A DNA stretch of 64,000 bases from Rhyacichthys aspro. Its lineage: Eukaryota > Chordata > Actinopteri > Gobiiformes > Rhyacichthyidae. A program made the position numbers and the translations under genes. Position 1 is the stretch's first letter. Each line of letters starts with the position of its first letter. Below are positions 49,301 through 62,052 of the stretch, piece after piece. Location of the stretch: assembly GCA_036850595.1 (NCBI GenBank), contig CM072158.1, positions 11,857,422-11,921,421 on the forward strand, written 5' to 3'. Below the pieces are notes generated by a model. The model saw nothing but the letters and a program-made list of their open reading frames with translations, was not told the origin of the DNA and searched no databases.

Positions 49301-52300
49301 AATTTACTCAAAAAGGGAAAAACACAAGCAACCATTAAAAGTATTCTAAAGTTACATAGAGACAATGACAAACCCAGACTACTTCAACATTTGTTTTTGT
49401 GCACCCTTCTGCTTTGCACTTAAGGACTCTAATGAATCAAAGTCCCCCTGTTGTGTGCACGATCAGAAAAACAGATTTTTGTTTATGGTTCTTCTTTTAC
49501 ATTTCTTGAACAGAATAAATATCTTGCAAAGAGAGGTGACAGTTGAATGATTTAAATTCAGAGCTGAGTAGATTTGCTACTGTTGCTCTTTTACACCAGC
49601 ATTCTGAACAGAGCATATACCCAATCACAGTCTGGTATTCTGTAGCTCTATATAGTGATGACAAAGTGGACTGGAGAATGATTTTCAAATATAGAGGGAT
49701 CACACCTTCCAGTCTTCCAGGGAAAGTCCAGGTTGTGGTACTGGAAAGGCAAGTCTGCCCGTTAGTCTAACCTTGGGTTTTTGAAAAATAATAAACCCTC
49801 AGTGTGTTTCAGATTCAACTATTTGCCCACATGTGTTTTGTGGATCAGGGAAAGGCAGCCAACCATGCCTCTTATGGCACTCTGTCAGTTTAGGATTTGT
49901 GCAACTCTGTTGATCACGTATCCTTTTGCATTAGTTCTAGCTGCCCATCTGTGTACGACTGAATGATGAATTGATAGCATTAAGACAGACTTGTTGACAG
50001 TGTATGCTGGACTTTCATGGCCACACTTTCAAGTTCCCCAAGTCCAAAGTGGTAGATGTCTGTTGGTAAATGTGGATTGGGCCCCTGTTGGAGGAGAATT
50101 AATGTCTGTAAGTAGCAACTGCAGGAAATGAAATCTTGGAAAAAAGATCTCAAAATGAATTTAAATGTTAAAATGTGAGAAGCTTGGTCATCCGTGGACA
50201 TGGTGAAAGTGTTTAGCAGAGGCATTTTTCCTTGAATTCCCTCCCTGAACCCAAAGCTCTTTGTGGTGTGATGAAGGAAAGTTTTCTTAAGTTAAATTGT
50301 TTTTAGAGCAGTGTGACAGCAATAATTGTAAAAGCCTAAAAAAATTTTGTATAAGGATAATGACTAGAGAAAACCAAACTGCATGGATATACTTACCATC
50401 TAATAGCTAGTGTGGTCTTAAAACTCCTCAAGTCTTCTTAATTGACTCATTAGGTTGGTAAGTAAAGTTATTAAAAACTCTGCAGGGCACAGTATTTTCT
50501 CCCTGAAACTTTCTCTATTTCCGTGTTGGCACGCCACAGCGGGCATCTGGTATGTGTCTGTGACGACTTGCAGTGCATTTTTGTGTAACAAATGAAAAGT
50601 GAGCCACTTAAACACTAGCACAAAGTGTCTATTGTAAGTGGAAACATGTGCAGATTTATGACAGATGAACATGTCATTGTCCATAACCAGATGATTGTCT
50701 GCTGAGTAAATTGTGGCCAAATCAAAATGGGCCAGAACGACTGAACCACTAAGCAACACTGTTCTCAAAAAACTTTCAAACGGTATTTGAACTTGTAGAA
50801 TTTTCCATTGTCAGTCTGAGCTTGACACATTTTATACCTGTGTTGTGGAGATTTGAAGGCAGAATGGGAAAAAATGTGGAGAAAAATGCAAAAATGAGCG
50901 TGACCACTACTGGAGATGTGGTGAACATCAAGAAGGAGGGGGGTTTAAGGAGGAGGTGGCCTGGGTCTTTGTGGGTAAAAGAAATTTGGCATGTCCTATG
51001 GAAACAGCTCCGAAGCCAGCACACACTCACTCATACTGTAAACACATACACACAGGCCTAAATGTACAGACACAGCACAGACATCAGTGGCCGTCATTCA
51101 AACTGCATTTTAAGGGCTATTTAAAGTCATTCCAATAAAAACCACAGGCCCCATAATATGTTGTCCAGGGAAGACAGAGGAGAGAAAGCTTTGTCATGAG
51201 CACGCAAGGGGTAATGGCAGGGAAACGGTAAAAACATTGTCTGAAAACATTTGTTTTTAAGTCTGGACTTTGACTCTTTGCTCATTTGGTTCACATTTCT
51301 GTGAGAATGAGCCATCTGGAAGAACAATTCAATCCTAGTAAAATGGTACAAAGGTGTATATTTCTGTTGGATTTTATTTATCAGCAATCACTTTCCTCTT
51401 GCTCTCAGCTGGACCTCTGATATTTCCCACAGGTATAGTTATGAGAGGTGCCCAGTTTCTGACCCCAAGTTGGCAGCATGTTGCTGGGAAATATTTCAGC
51501 TATGTATGACCCTGTGCAGCAGTTTCACCCAAGGTTGGAAGTATTTATTTACACTCGTGTGATACTCACAACCGATTCTATTGTGTTCCTGACATCTCCC
51601 CACCAGCTGAGACCACCACCCCCACACATTTTCAGACAATATGACAATCCAGACCAAACTGTAACAGGATAATGAGGGAGTTTATCTGTCTGCATCACAA
51701 CCTTAAATCTTCATCCAAGCCCAACAACTGCATGTGCTGTGTTGCATTCCGATGAGTGTTTTTTTGGCATTATGTCTATTTGCTCTGTTCTCAGCTAAGG
51801 GGCTGTGAAACACAGTCTAAACACAGTCACTCATACCACAAAATCCTGGCGTGAGCTTCCATCGCTCAACAAGGGCAAATATGGAGCACACTAATACTGC
51901 TGCCTCTTGACATAAACACACACATCCAATTTTAATGTCCTTGGTTTTTAAGTCACTTTGTTTTTTTTATAAAAAACATTGAGCAACAGCATAGGACATT
52001 AAAATGCAAATGTTTGAATTGCAGATAGACATTTTTGGTGAGGAATAGTCTTTTCCTACTCATCTATATTTCTGGGAAGAAACACAGAAACATCTGATAT
52101 GGCATATGAGATTCGCTCATTTCATAACCCTTTCTACTGCTGTTACTCCTCCTCAAACATCATTGTGCAGAACATCTCTAAAGCTTATAATCCACAATCC
52201 TCACAAATTTCTGTATTGTACTGAAAAAACATACACAAATGAGCGCAGGCGTTTTCGCTCCCCGCGTCTCCAAACCTAAGTAAACATGCCGGCTTCCAAA

Positions 52301-53725
52301 CTCCACAGAGCTGTGTTAAAGAGATGTGTCAGACAGGCCTGAAGTTACGCTTTCTCAGCAGAAGATGAGTGATTTGAAAGGAAGGAGTGGTTTTGTGGGC
52401 AATTTACATATGCACGGATACAAGGTCATTCTGGGGTCAGTGGTAAGCTGCCAGTGAACCGTTCCACAGGCTCCGAACACACTCATATCTGGAAGGCATG
52501 CGTTTTTTGGGGTTTTTTTTTAGCGCTCTTTAAAAGTGTACTTAACATTGCTATTGTCTACTAGCTCTCAAAGCACACATGTAACCTTCATATAAAATAC
52601 TCATTCCACCATCCTCCTGTCTGCTACGCTACAGTATAGTATTGCTCAAGTGGAAAACAATGGCATAAGTCTTCCATCTGGTTGTAGTTTGTATTCCGTG
52701 CCAGTTTGAGTGGGAGTGATACAGAGACCTCCAAGGGGCTTAAAACAACAACAGCTCACACTCAAGGAGACTAGTTGCATATTTCCAGCTACTGTAGCAA
52801 CAATAATAAACACACATGCTTTCTTGTGTCTCTCTTCCTCATACTCAGCCCAAGTGTGATTATTAAAAGTGTAAACTGATTGGAGACCCGCGTTAATGGG
52901 CTTGAAAACACTTTAAAATGATGAATTGTGTTATAAGACATGCTATAAGAGAGTGACATGAACTGAGCCCATGGCAAGTGCAGCAGAGGAATGTCCCAGG
53001 GTGCTTCAATGGAGTTTGTCTCTCCACACCTGTGGAACTAATAGTGAGCCAGTGAATTCAGATCTGCTATGAAAATATTTGGTGGAATGAGAGAAGGAGA
53101 GAAGGGGGCGTGGATCGGCCAGGAGGTTCATACCTAAAGACAGGCGTGTAGTTTGGCCATGGCTTAGGATTTCCATTAAGCGGCAGGTTTGAGAAACAAG
53201 ATAATTGCTCTAGCAGAGGCTCCAGGCTGGAGCCCACCTCCCCCTTTTCCCTGTTTCTCAGAGATGGGCTGTTTGCTGCATACTCCATTATATTAAACTG
53301 TGTCTACTCAGGCAATGCTCTTGCAAGTTGCAGTTTCATGGGGATTGCCTTTAAAAGGGTTATTATTTGAGTTGTTAGAGGTATTTTTAAAAACATTAAA
53401 TGGGTTTTTAAACTCACCATCATGGCAACTTCATTTTTATGAATGGTTATAAGCAAGTTCAAGCTCATATTATAATTTAGACAGCTGTTGCTACATTCAT
53501 GGAAGCCTTAGCCAGAGTCATCTCATATGAGAGTTCAACACTTCCATAGGTTCTGAGGAATGTAAAAGTGAAGTTGTCCTGGCGAGGCCATGATTCAAAT
53601 ACATTCTTGTTTTTTTTTTGTTTTTTTTACTGAACTGGCTTTTATCCCTTTAGAATGTTGTTTCTATGATGTTGCGGCTATTATTGGCAAACAATATAAA
53701 GCTACTCAACTAACATGTCAAAGTT

Positions 53726-53769
53726 GACTAAGTTTTATCTTTGATATTCTAGACTAAGTTTTATCTTTG
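53726..53769. repeat. Short direct repeat
   Basis: The 18-mer GACTAAGTTTTATCTTTG occurs at 53726-53743 and again, identical, at 53752-53769, separated by 8 bp. It looks like a local tandem duplication. Confidence 0.85.
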
Positions 53770-56700
53770 TACCAGTATTGTTCCTTTGGTTTATATAGAC
53801 GAATTTATTGTATAAATAGTACAGTTCAGTTGGTGATTAGCCTAGTCTATAATTATTATGAATGACGTAATACTCTCTGGGTTGTTTAGAGCAATGGGAC
53901 TGTGGGGCTTAATGTTTAGATAAAGTGACTCAAACAATGAGGCAGAATAGACCAACAGGACACACAGTCTTATGTATGTTTACACTTGATACACGACACA
54001 TGCAGTGGAGAAGTACAAAAATATTTGACCACTGTGTCTACTCTACAGGGTTTGTAATCATTTTTTTAAATTCAAACCTAAATCAAAATGAGTGGTTTAG
54101 TGGATGTATCTCTTTAATTGTATTAGAAGTTTATTCTAATACTTATCGTGCGACTAAACAATATGTTCTAAAACGTTGCACATGACAATGACACCAGTTG
54201 TAAAAGCATCTGTGTCACTGGTGGAGCTTGTTGAGTTACGGACCATGCCGTAACTATACGGACTAAAGGCAATACATTAACCTTGATGATGATGCTTGCT
54301 GCAGAGAGACTGGGAAGGAATGACTGAAGAATATGGCTTTCAATGTGTTTTTTTTTCTTTTCTTTTTTATATATAACCAAGAGACATATTCAAGTTTGAA
54401 GATCAAACAAGTTGGTGCTTTTTATGTTTTGAGAGCAGTGGATGAAGGAGCTGAGGTTTCCCACAGTGGCCTGCTTCGTGTCATTAGTAGAAACTCTCTG
54501 GGCTCTACACCTCCTTTGTTCTTTCTCTCATCTGTCTGTCTGTATTCACAAACTGAAGCTGCAGTGGGTGTTGTTACAAGTCAGTTTACCTGGTGTTTGA
54601 CAGCCTGATAATTCTTCATTTGTTTGCAGATATTTCCTACCGTTGCAGCTGAAAGGGCGTTTGCCTGGTTTGAATGTCACGGAAGTAATTTGAACCAATA
54701 AACTCTGACGTCACCTTCATTAAGTTGCAATGAGCTGTTAAAGCTACAGAGGTTCTCCGAGTTTACGGGCCTCAAATGATTACCAGTTTTAGGAAAAGGT
54801 TAGCGCTTTACCACCTAAACAATACGTTTTTTAAGGTTTGTGTTAGATGTTACCAGGAAACAGACAAGAGAAGGGTTGTCAGCTCACTCCGGCAACAAAG
54901 CTCTGCACTTTTCATTTCACATCAGGACTGTTCACAATAGCCTTCTGTTTCAGCTGCTGTGTTATTGTTAAGATGAGCATGTTAAACATTTCAGACGATT
55001 ACTATGTATTTTTATTGAAATAACAAGACTGGATTAGCTTCAATTCAACTCTTTTGCATATTTTTCAGTTATCAGTTATGCTTTCGCAGCGCTCACCATT
55101 ATTTAGTGATAAGCCCAAACCTGCAGCAGGACCTCAGTGTCCCAGTGGTCCATGTTTATTTAGAAACCATAATGGGGTTTATGAAGAGCAGCCCCTGTGT
55201 TTCCGTTTTGAATTTTAGGTTCAGTTTAGGAAGGCTGTCTCCATCCCCCCCTTTGGCCCTGTGCTGTCCAAGGATGTGTCTCATTTTCATGTCTGTGGTG
55301 TAAGTTTTATTCCAGTCTGACTCTCATATTCCTCCCATCCAATCCTCCCATCCCTGAAGCTGCCAAGCCCAGACAAAGAAGCTGCTTCAGCTCTGCTTTG
55401 GTCTTGTGATTATCTAAGCAAGGCTCCATCCATTGAAATTAAGCCCAGACTCTCAAGAATGTCCCTTCTTTGGCCGTTGCCTTTAAATGACAGCCCTCAA
55501 TGACAATGATTTTAATGTTATACTGTATTTTTGGATACATAGATCTGTAATATCTAATGGAATGTTGGGTTGATCTTGTGAGATGTGTGTTTTCATGAGA
55601 TCATAGTCACATAGAGGAGGATCTGGTCAGCTGGATATGTCTATGCCAGAGAGAAATCAAAACAGCTTCGAGGCTACATATTTTAGTGTTTTTTCTGCTA
55701 AAAAAAAAGGTACACACTGTTAAAATATTAGCTCTTTAAATATGATGCTATATAAGATGCTTTGTTGATGTCTACTTTTAGCCAATTCAAAAGTACTTTC
55801 CTTTCTTCTATGCATATTTATCATAATATCAGTGAAGTTAAGATACTGTAATTGTGCATTTTTTGTAAGAACACAAACTGCTAATATAACCGACCACACT
55901 GCATTTATCTCCATCTTAATTTACCCTGCATATTCCTTTGGATAGTGCTATTGCAACCAAAAGTGTGCCTTTCCCAACTGAACCATACTGTACCACTTGG
56001 AAACAGGGCTTAATTCTGCCATTAGAGAATAAAACAGAACAATCAGGCCCCTGCAGGACATCTTTAATACAGGCAACCCTCCGCATTTAACACTCTTCCA
56101 TTCACAAATATTCACCAATGAAATTGTACATTCTTTGGCACACACCTGACTTGTTTACAGCCCATCAGTGATACGGTTTTGTCGTGATTATGTGTGTTTA
56201 CGAGGGCAGCACGTTAACTACCATTTTAGAGTCATTTTCTTACATTGGTTCTAACAAATGGACACGAACAAGGAGTAACCCCAAATGTACTTTTATCAAA
56301 GGAGGCTGTTGACGAGAAGAAAAATCTCTCGGAATCTATTAAAGTGAGTTATTTGTGGCACAGGGAATACATGGCTGGTCCTGCTAAAACCTGGATTTAT
56401 TCTCCATCCCACCTAACACAGTGTGCGGTCTATCTTCAACTTGTCGTGTATCTTAGAAACAGGCGCTCTATTGCTGCTGACGGAGAGTTGGCTCAGGGAA
56501 TGCACATTCATCTCATTAAATAAATGTGCTGTACCATTTGTTTTGTCTTCCTCTCTCAATGTGGTGTGATAATTGAAACAAATTGCAATGCTCTTGGCCA
56601 GCCCTGCTTCTGTCTGACATTTGAAAACATGTCTGGAAGAAAAAAGGAAAAAATAAACACAGTCAATTAGTGTTCAGTTTAAATGCGGCATCGTTTAGAT

Positions 56701-59700
56701 AATAACTGTACATAAAATAAGTGTGCTTTCTGATACAGTAAAGAGAAACCTGACTGGTGCAGAATCTTGAGGCATCTCCTCCAAACAGAGACATTAATGG
56801 ACTAACACACCTCTGAAACAAGACATCCACTGAAAAAATCTGATTCACGTTTGCTGTGTCAGAGTTTATTTAACATTCTTTCCAATTTGAACAGGCACAT
56901 TTTTAAGTTTCTCTGACAAATCAAAGCGAATGTGAATTATTCAGTGGATCATAGTGTGGTGCATGATTCAAATGCTTTCTAATGTCTGTCTGACGGCTGC
57001 TGCTCTCTGGTGGATCATGCCTGTGCACTCACGCAGCTCCAGAACAATGCACTTTACCGTCCTTTACGCCACAACAAATAGACTTTTAAACTCTTCTTAT
57101 AAACCTTTGCATTATAATTTCAAATTCTTCTCCAGCGTCACTCAGTCCTTGTTTAAGCCTGTTCCACACGTGCGCTGAGCCATGTTTGTTCAGCTCAGCA
57201 CCGGATTCTGGAAGGTGTGAGCCCAGAACTGGTTGGGTCCTCTTACATAGCCCAGCACTGCTCATAAAGACGTGCATTGATCCAGATGGGTGGGGTGGGC
57301 TTCAGACAAAACCACACTGCTGTGCTGGTGGTCTGGTTAATGTATGTGTGTGCATAAAGTGTTTTGTGTTTTCAAACTCGACCCTGACACACCCAGCGGT
57401 GTTTAAACGATTAATTCTTGCGCTGGTCTTCAATCATCCAATAAATACAATACACTTCACCAGCATCAGCAGAAGAAGGGACTGCAAAGAATTCTTCAAA
57501 CAAAAACAGTTAACACTTGCCGACAGTTGCAAACCAAACAAATCGACTGCAAAGGCCGCAAAAGCCAGTGGAGCGAACGCCAGATAGATGCTAACTGTTT
57601 GAAAATCCCCAACATGCAACAGTGCGCTTCCCTTTTCGTTGGTACATTTCAATGCATTCATCAGTACGTTTCTTACATTACAAAATAGCATATTGTAAGT
57701 GACGTTATCAAATATAAAGCCTACAATAATAGCAACAAAAGCAGTGGTATTTTGAGCTGCTTAAATAGATACAACAGGAAGCTATAGCCTTCACGTTTTA
57801 TTGCATTGCCCACAAGTTGTATGTGTTACTTAACCTAATGTGCATTTGAGGAATGTCCATGTCTGTAAAGCTGATGTGCATTTTACCCTAAAGCAACATT
57901 GTGTAACTTTTTACCTTAGCATATCCAACCTCAAGGTTATTCTAAGGGTTCTTTAACATAAAACAGGGCCAGAGTCAGCGCCAGGTCGGCCACTGAGAAA
58001 CCGCATTATGTAAGTTAAGGTGAGCGACCCACATACCTAGCATGCAATAAATGCCCCTCTCCTTCCAATCCTCTGCAAATGCTTCAAACCCAATGTGTGT
58101 TTGAGACAGTTCAGTTTAACTTGTGGCCTCATGTCCAGGAAAATGATGCAATGTTGCTTGTAGGTTTTGCTAGCGTGTGTGCTAATCAGACACATCCATT
58201 TAAAGGCCTCAGCACAGGTCCTAAAATAATATGGCTGTACTTCTTGGACCTCTCTATGTTGTTATTTGCCATTCTTTACAGTGCTTGTATTAATGGTAGC
58301 ACAATATTGAGCCACTTGCTATTGTTCTCTGCAACACCACCTTCGTGACTAATGCTAATGTTTTGCAGTGTGCTAAACTTTGATGGCAAAAATGCACATG
58401 CAGCTTATGTTCTTTACAAACAAAAAATTTGGAACACTCTTGCCTTTTTGCAAAATTAAATGATATTAAATAACATATTTTGATGGGAGTACCATGCAAC
58501 CTTCAACAAAAACGACCATATACTAAAATTGCTTTATATCTTAAAGTTCCGAATCATTGAATTGTGGGACTCCTCTCTTTCTAGTCCATTGTCTGCTTTT
58601 TTGGTCATCTGCCTTGCTGCTTGTGCCAGAAGCCCATTCAGATGGAGCCCAGTCAGTCTATAGTCCAGTAGCCTGAAGCACAGAGGCATTTCAGCTGCTT
58701 CAGGGGGATTTGACCAAGATTTCCTGCCCCTTATTAAATTATAATCTCTCTTCTCCCTCTTCTTCCCCCTTCTTTCTGGTTTGGGCAGAAAAATATAGGC
58801 TTCCTCCTCTGTTTTGCTGCCAGCCAGTGTGCGTATTTCTGTGGGAGCCCTGTGCACATACGTGTGATGCTGGCTGGGCTGATGATTGGCGGGGTACGCA
58901 TCTGAAGTAGGTCAAACGGGAGATCAAGAGCTTGAGCTTACTGTGTTTACTGGGCTGCCTTTTATTCCTCGTCTCCATCTCAGCTTTCTGCCTTTAGTAA
59001 TGGCTTTATGTGCCCATCACGGCTCGTTTTGGATACTGTGCAATTTTCCTTGTGCTCCACAGTTTTCCAGTTTTCAGTTATTGGAAGCTCCAAACTGGTG
59101 ATTTCTACATGTCGCTTCTGTTTCCAGAATCGTGAACCAAACAATGTGTCCACGCCAAAAACAACTTGTTTCCTTTCAGAATCCAAAAGTTGATGAAGAT
59201 CCATGATCTTTTGTTGCTGTTTACTAGCCTCCTCAAATTGCTTATTTACCATGCTTTGTTGTAAGTGATGTTTCTACTTTGATCCATCACATTACCAGTT
59301 GATGTTTACATCTGCTGTGCACAGTGATGTGGTTATGCCTTTGGATCATGGTGTCAACATGGGCCAGTTTGGCAGAGCACTCCAAGGTTTCACTTTTTTT
59401 TTGTTATATTTTGGCCATCGGTTTACACATGGATGATGATACCCCCGGTGACAGAGCACCCCTACTGGCCTGGCAGACATATTACAGTGTACATCTTGCA
59501 TGACACTTGCATGACCTCACTGTTTATGTAGCAGAATCCACTCTTCGTCACAGGATAGTAGAAATGCAAGCCTCTTCAGGGGTATCAAACTGTACCATAC
59601 AACTATATGGAAATGTGCCTTTAGAGACATACACTAAAAACAACCACTCTTTCTCGCATTCGTTCATTTGGACAATATTTACACTTCCGCATCCTAATTT

Positions 59701-60340
59701 CTAGAAAGAAAAAAAGATTATATTGGTTACACAGTTTCAAAAATGCAGACTATAAACACCTCTTGACATTTAGCTGAGTGCAGAGCTGAGATTGTGTTTC
59801 TAGTCCTGGCAGAAAACAATGGAATATTTGATGGTGTGCGATTGCCCAAGGTTATTTTTGCACTCCAGAACATTCCTCACCTTGAGAGCAACGTGCCCAC
59901 TCTGCACACAGGCTCGTCACCTCATCACGGCCACCTTTGTACATGAACCGCAGCTGTGAATATATGACACACGTCAGGAAATCTAAATGTTGAGTTTTGC
60001 AGAGCTCACTGCAGAAGTCATCATGAGGGAAGAACTGAAACTAGATTGACTACCTGACTCACAATGACATGTTTTCATCTTGCTTTTGTCACTATCCACT
60101 GTCACTGTATTGAGCCTTGTTTTTGGCAGAAACAAACTATTTAAAGTGTGCAAAGAAGTAACACTGAAAGACATGGCACATTCCAGTCCCAGTTTTGTCA
60201 TTTCAGCAAATGAAACGAGGTTAGTCAGCTGTAGTCAAACAGATGGGAGGGAAATACTGTCAAACCATAATGCAGACAAACCTCATTTGAGGTGTTTTTA
60301 TTTTGGTTTGTGGCAGGCTGTGCAGTGCTGTAGGTGATTC

Positions 60341-60353
60341 CTCCATCTAGTGG
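60341..60353 (-). promoter_or_regulatory. CTCF-like motif upstream of col8a2 coding exons
   Basis: On the minus strand the site reads CCACTAGATGGAG, a 12 of 13 fit to CCASYAGRKGGCR. Its orientation is opposite to the plus-strand motifs at 17.2, 20.4 and 23.6 kb. Motif evidence only. Confidence 0.4.
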
Positions 60354-61297
60354 TAAAGAAAGTCACACAGAATACTTGTTCAGAGACTGACTCAATCATT
60401 TCTTTAGTTTGTAAAGATATAACTACCTACTCAGATTTAACATTTGTCTTGTGTGTTTAAAAAAAACCCCAACTAAAAATAGGAATGCAAATAAAAATTG
60501 AAATATTGGCTTAGCTAACACTTTGTTATTAAAAAAAACATCTTATCCTTGGTTTCTGTTCATGCCAGTTATTTGGAATTAACTGGTCATCAAGGGTCCT
60601 GGCAGAACAAAGACCATAGGGCAATAAACACATATTTACCCATAATAATTATCAAATGTGTGGTCAGCAAAGCCTTTAAGAATCAGCTGACAACTCACAT
60701 GATGTAGACATGGTTTAGATGATCAGGTTTAGAGACATAGCTTTGTGATGCACTCTATAGTAGAAAGTAAAATGTAGCTTACATGTAGAGCATGTATGTA
60801 TTTGGCGCGTGGGTGTATGTGGGTGTTCTGTGTGCGTGAGTATGTAGTTTTGCTCTCACAGTGGCTCATGGACGCCAGCCGGAGAGGATTGCATGAGATT
60901 TTTAAACAACGTCTGCAGAGCTTTTCAGGGAAAATATTTGATAAACAGATTGTGGAAGTCTGTGAAATGCCTGGCCTGGTCTGATCTCGATTAAAGCACA
61001 GCTGCTGTTTGGAAGTGTGTTTTCCTCGGTTTCTTCACAGAGTGTGACCCTGAACAAAGTGGGCACCCAGAGATGACTTAGATTACATCTATTTCAAAGC
61101 CGCGCACCCCTGTAGCCGGCAAGCTTCACTAACAGCCATTCAGCCAATACCAAACACCTTTAACACTGCTTCTCATTTTACTCATTTCTTTTTAAATATT
61201 GTGGTAAGAACACTATAAGATAAAGAACATTGTACTTCCCAGAAGACAAAGTTTACAGTTGACAAGTGAACTTGTCTACTTTAATATCAATGTCCTG

Positions 61298-61480
61298 TTT
61301 TTTTTTTGTTTTTTTTTTAAGATTATTTTTTTGGGCTTTTTGTCCTTTATTGATTGACAGTGGCTACACAGGAGGCAGGGAGAAGAGAGTGGGGAATGAC
61401 ATTGGGCAGGTGGCCCGACCGAGGCTGGAGCCCAGGCCTCCTGTGTGCTGGGTGAATGCTACGCCTGAGCTGCCAGGGGC
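61298..61480 (-). mobile_element. Diverged tRNA-derived SINE
   Basis: In the element's sense (minus strand) it runs from GCCCCTGGCAGCTCAGGCG, resembling an RNA polymerase III A-box, through a degenerate B-box (GGGCTCCAGCC). The conserved body GCCCAATGTCATTCCCCAC and CAATAAAGGACAAAAAGCCC follow, then an A-rich tail seen as T-runs at 61298-61318. The arrangement fits a head-body-tail SINE of a type I know as common in percomorph fishes. The box B core has decayed, so it is unlikely to be active. It lies about 540 bp before the first col8a2 coding exon. Confidence 0.65.
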
Positions 61481-62016
61481 TATTCTAGCCAAATTAGACT
61501 ACATAGTGAATATATACTCTTAACGCTGCTAAGAACTATGTTATAGAGATATAACATAGTTATATATAGATATATATAGATAACTCAAAATAAAATAGTC
61601 AGATGTATTCAAGGACATGCAGGTGTTATTCTACATTGTTGTTAACTCATACACTCACTACATTAACACCCAGCTGCGTTCTGGTGGTGTTCCTCTTCTA
61701 TTTGAGCAACACTGTGGAAATATTTGGCTAACTATGCAGTGATTAAGTCAATTAAAATAAACAGACCTACCTTTCACAGTTTAAAGGGAGATCTAGACTA
61801 ACACAAACAGTCCAAATGATATCTGCTGTGAATGTGTCATCACAAACATAAACACATCTTTTACATGCTCAATGAGGACATTTCTGACAGACTGATGCTA
61901 GATGTTAAAAATACACAAAAATATTAATGTGTGTGTCATTTACTTTTGCACATATTTTTGGCTTTTGGACATTGTTTTGAGAAAGCTGAGTATTCCTCTT
62001 GTGTTTGTGCTTCCAG
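61481..62016 (+). other. col8a2: Sequence upstream of the col8a2 signal-peptide exon
   Basis: Contains the inverted repeat at 61535-61560 and ends in a pyrimidine-rich tract with CAG at 62014-62016, the acceptor of the exon carrying the col8a2 start codon. No TATA box or first exon is evident. Confidence 0.6.
61535..61560. repeat. Perfect 11-bp inverted repeat with GAGA loop
   Basis: ACTATGTTATA and TATAACATAGT are exact reverse complements around GAGA. AT-rich TATA/TAGA repeats follow up to about 61585. Confidence 0.85.
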
Positions 62017-62052
62017 TTGTGCGTGACATTAGAACCTACGAGGCTGGTGACA

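Larger units (their letters stand above)
43353..61297. other. No gene seen; possibly col8a2 intron 1
   Basis: Eighteen kilobases of AT-rich DNA without a supportable coding exon or RNA gene. If the exon ending at 43352 is real, this is col8a2 intron 1; otherwise it is intergenic. It includes a short direct repeat at 53726-53769 and T-rich runs near 53.6 kb. Confidence 0.5.

Noticed and set aside
56998..57015. Further CTCF-like sequence (CCACCAGAGAGCAG on the minus strand)
   Set aside because: It departs from the invariant GG of the core, so I left it out of the motif list.
57186..57587. Plus-strand open frame of 133 codons
   Set aside because: No recognisable family and no splice or promoter context; the composition looks random.
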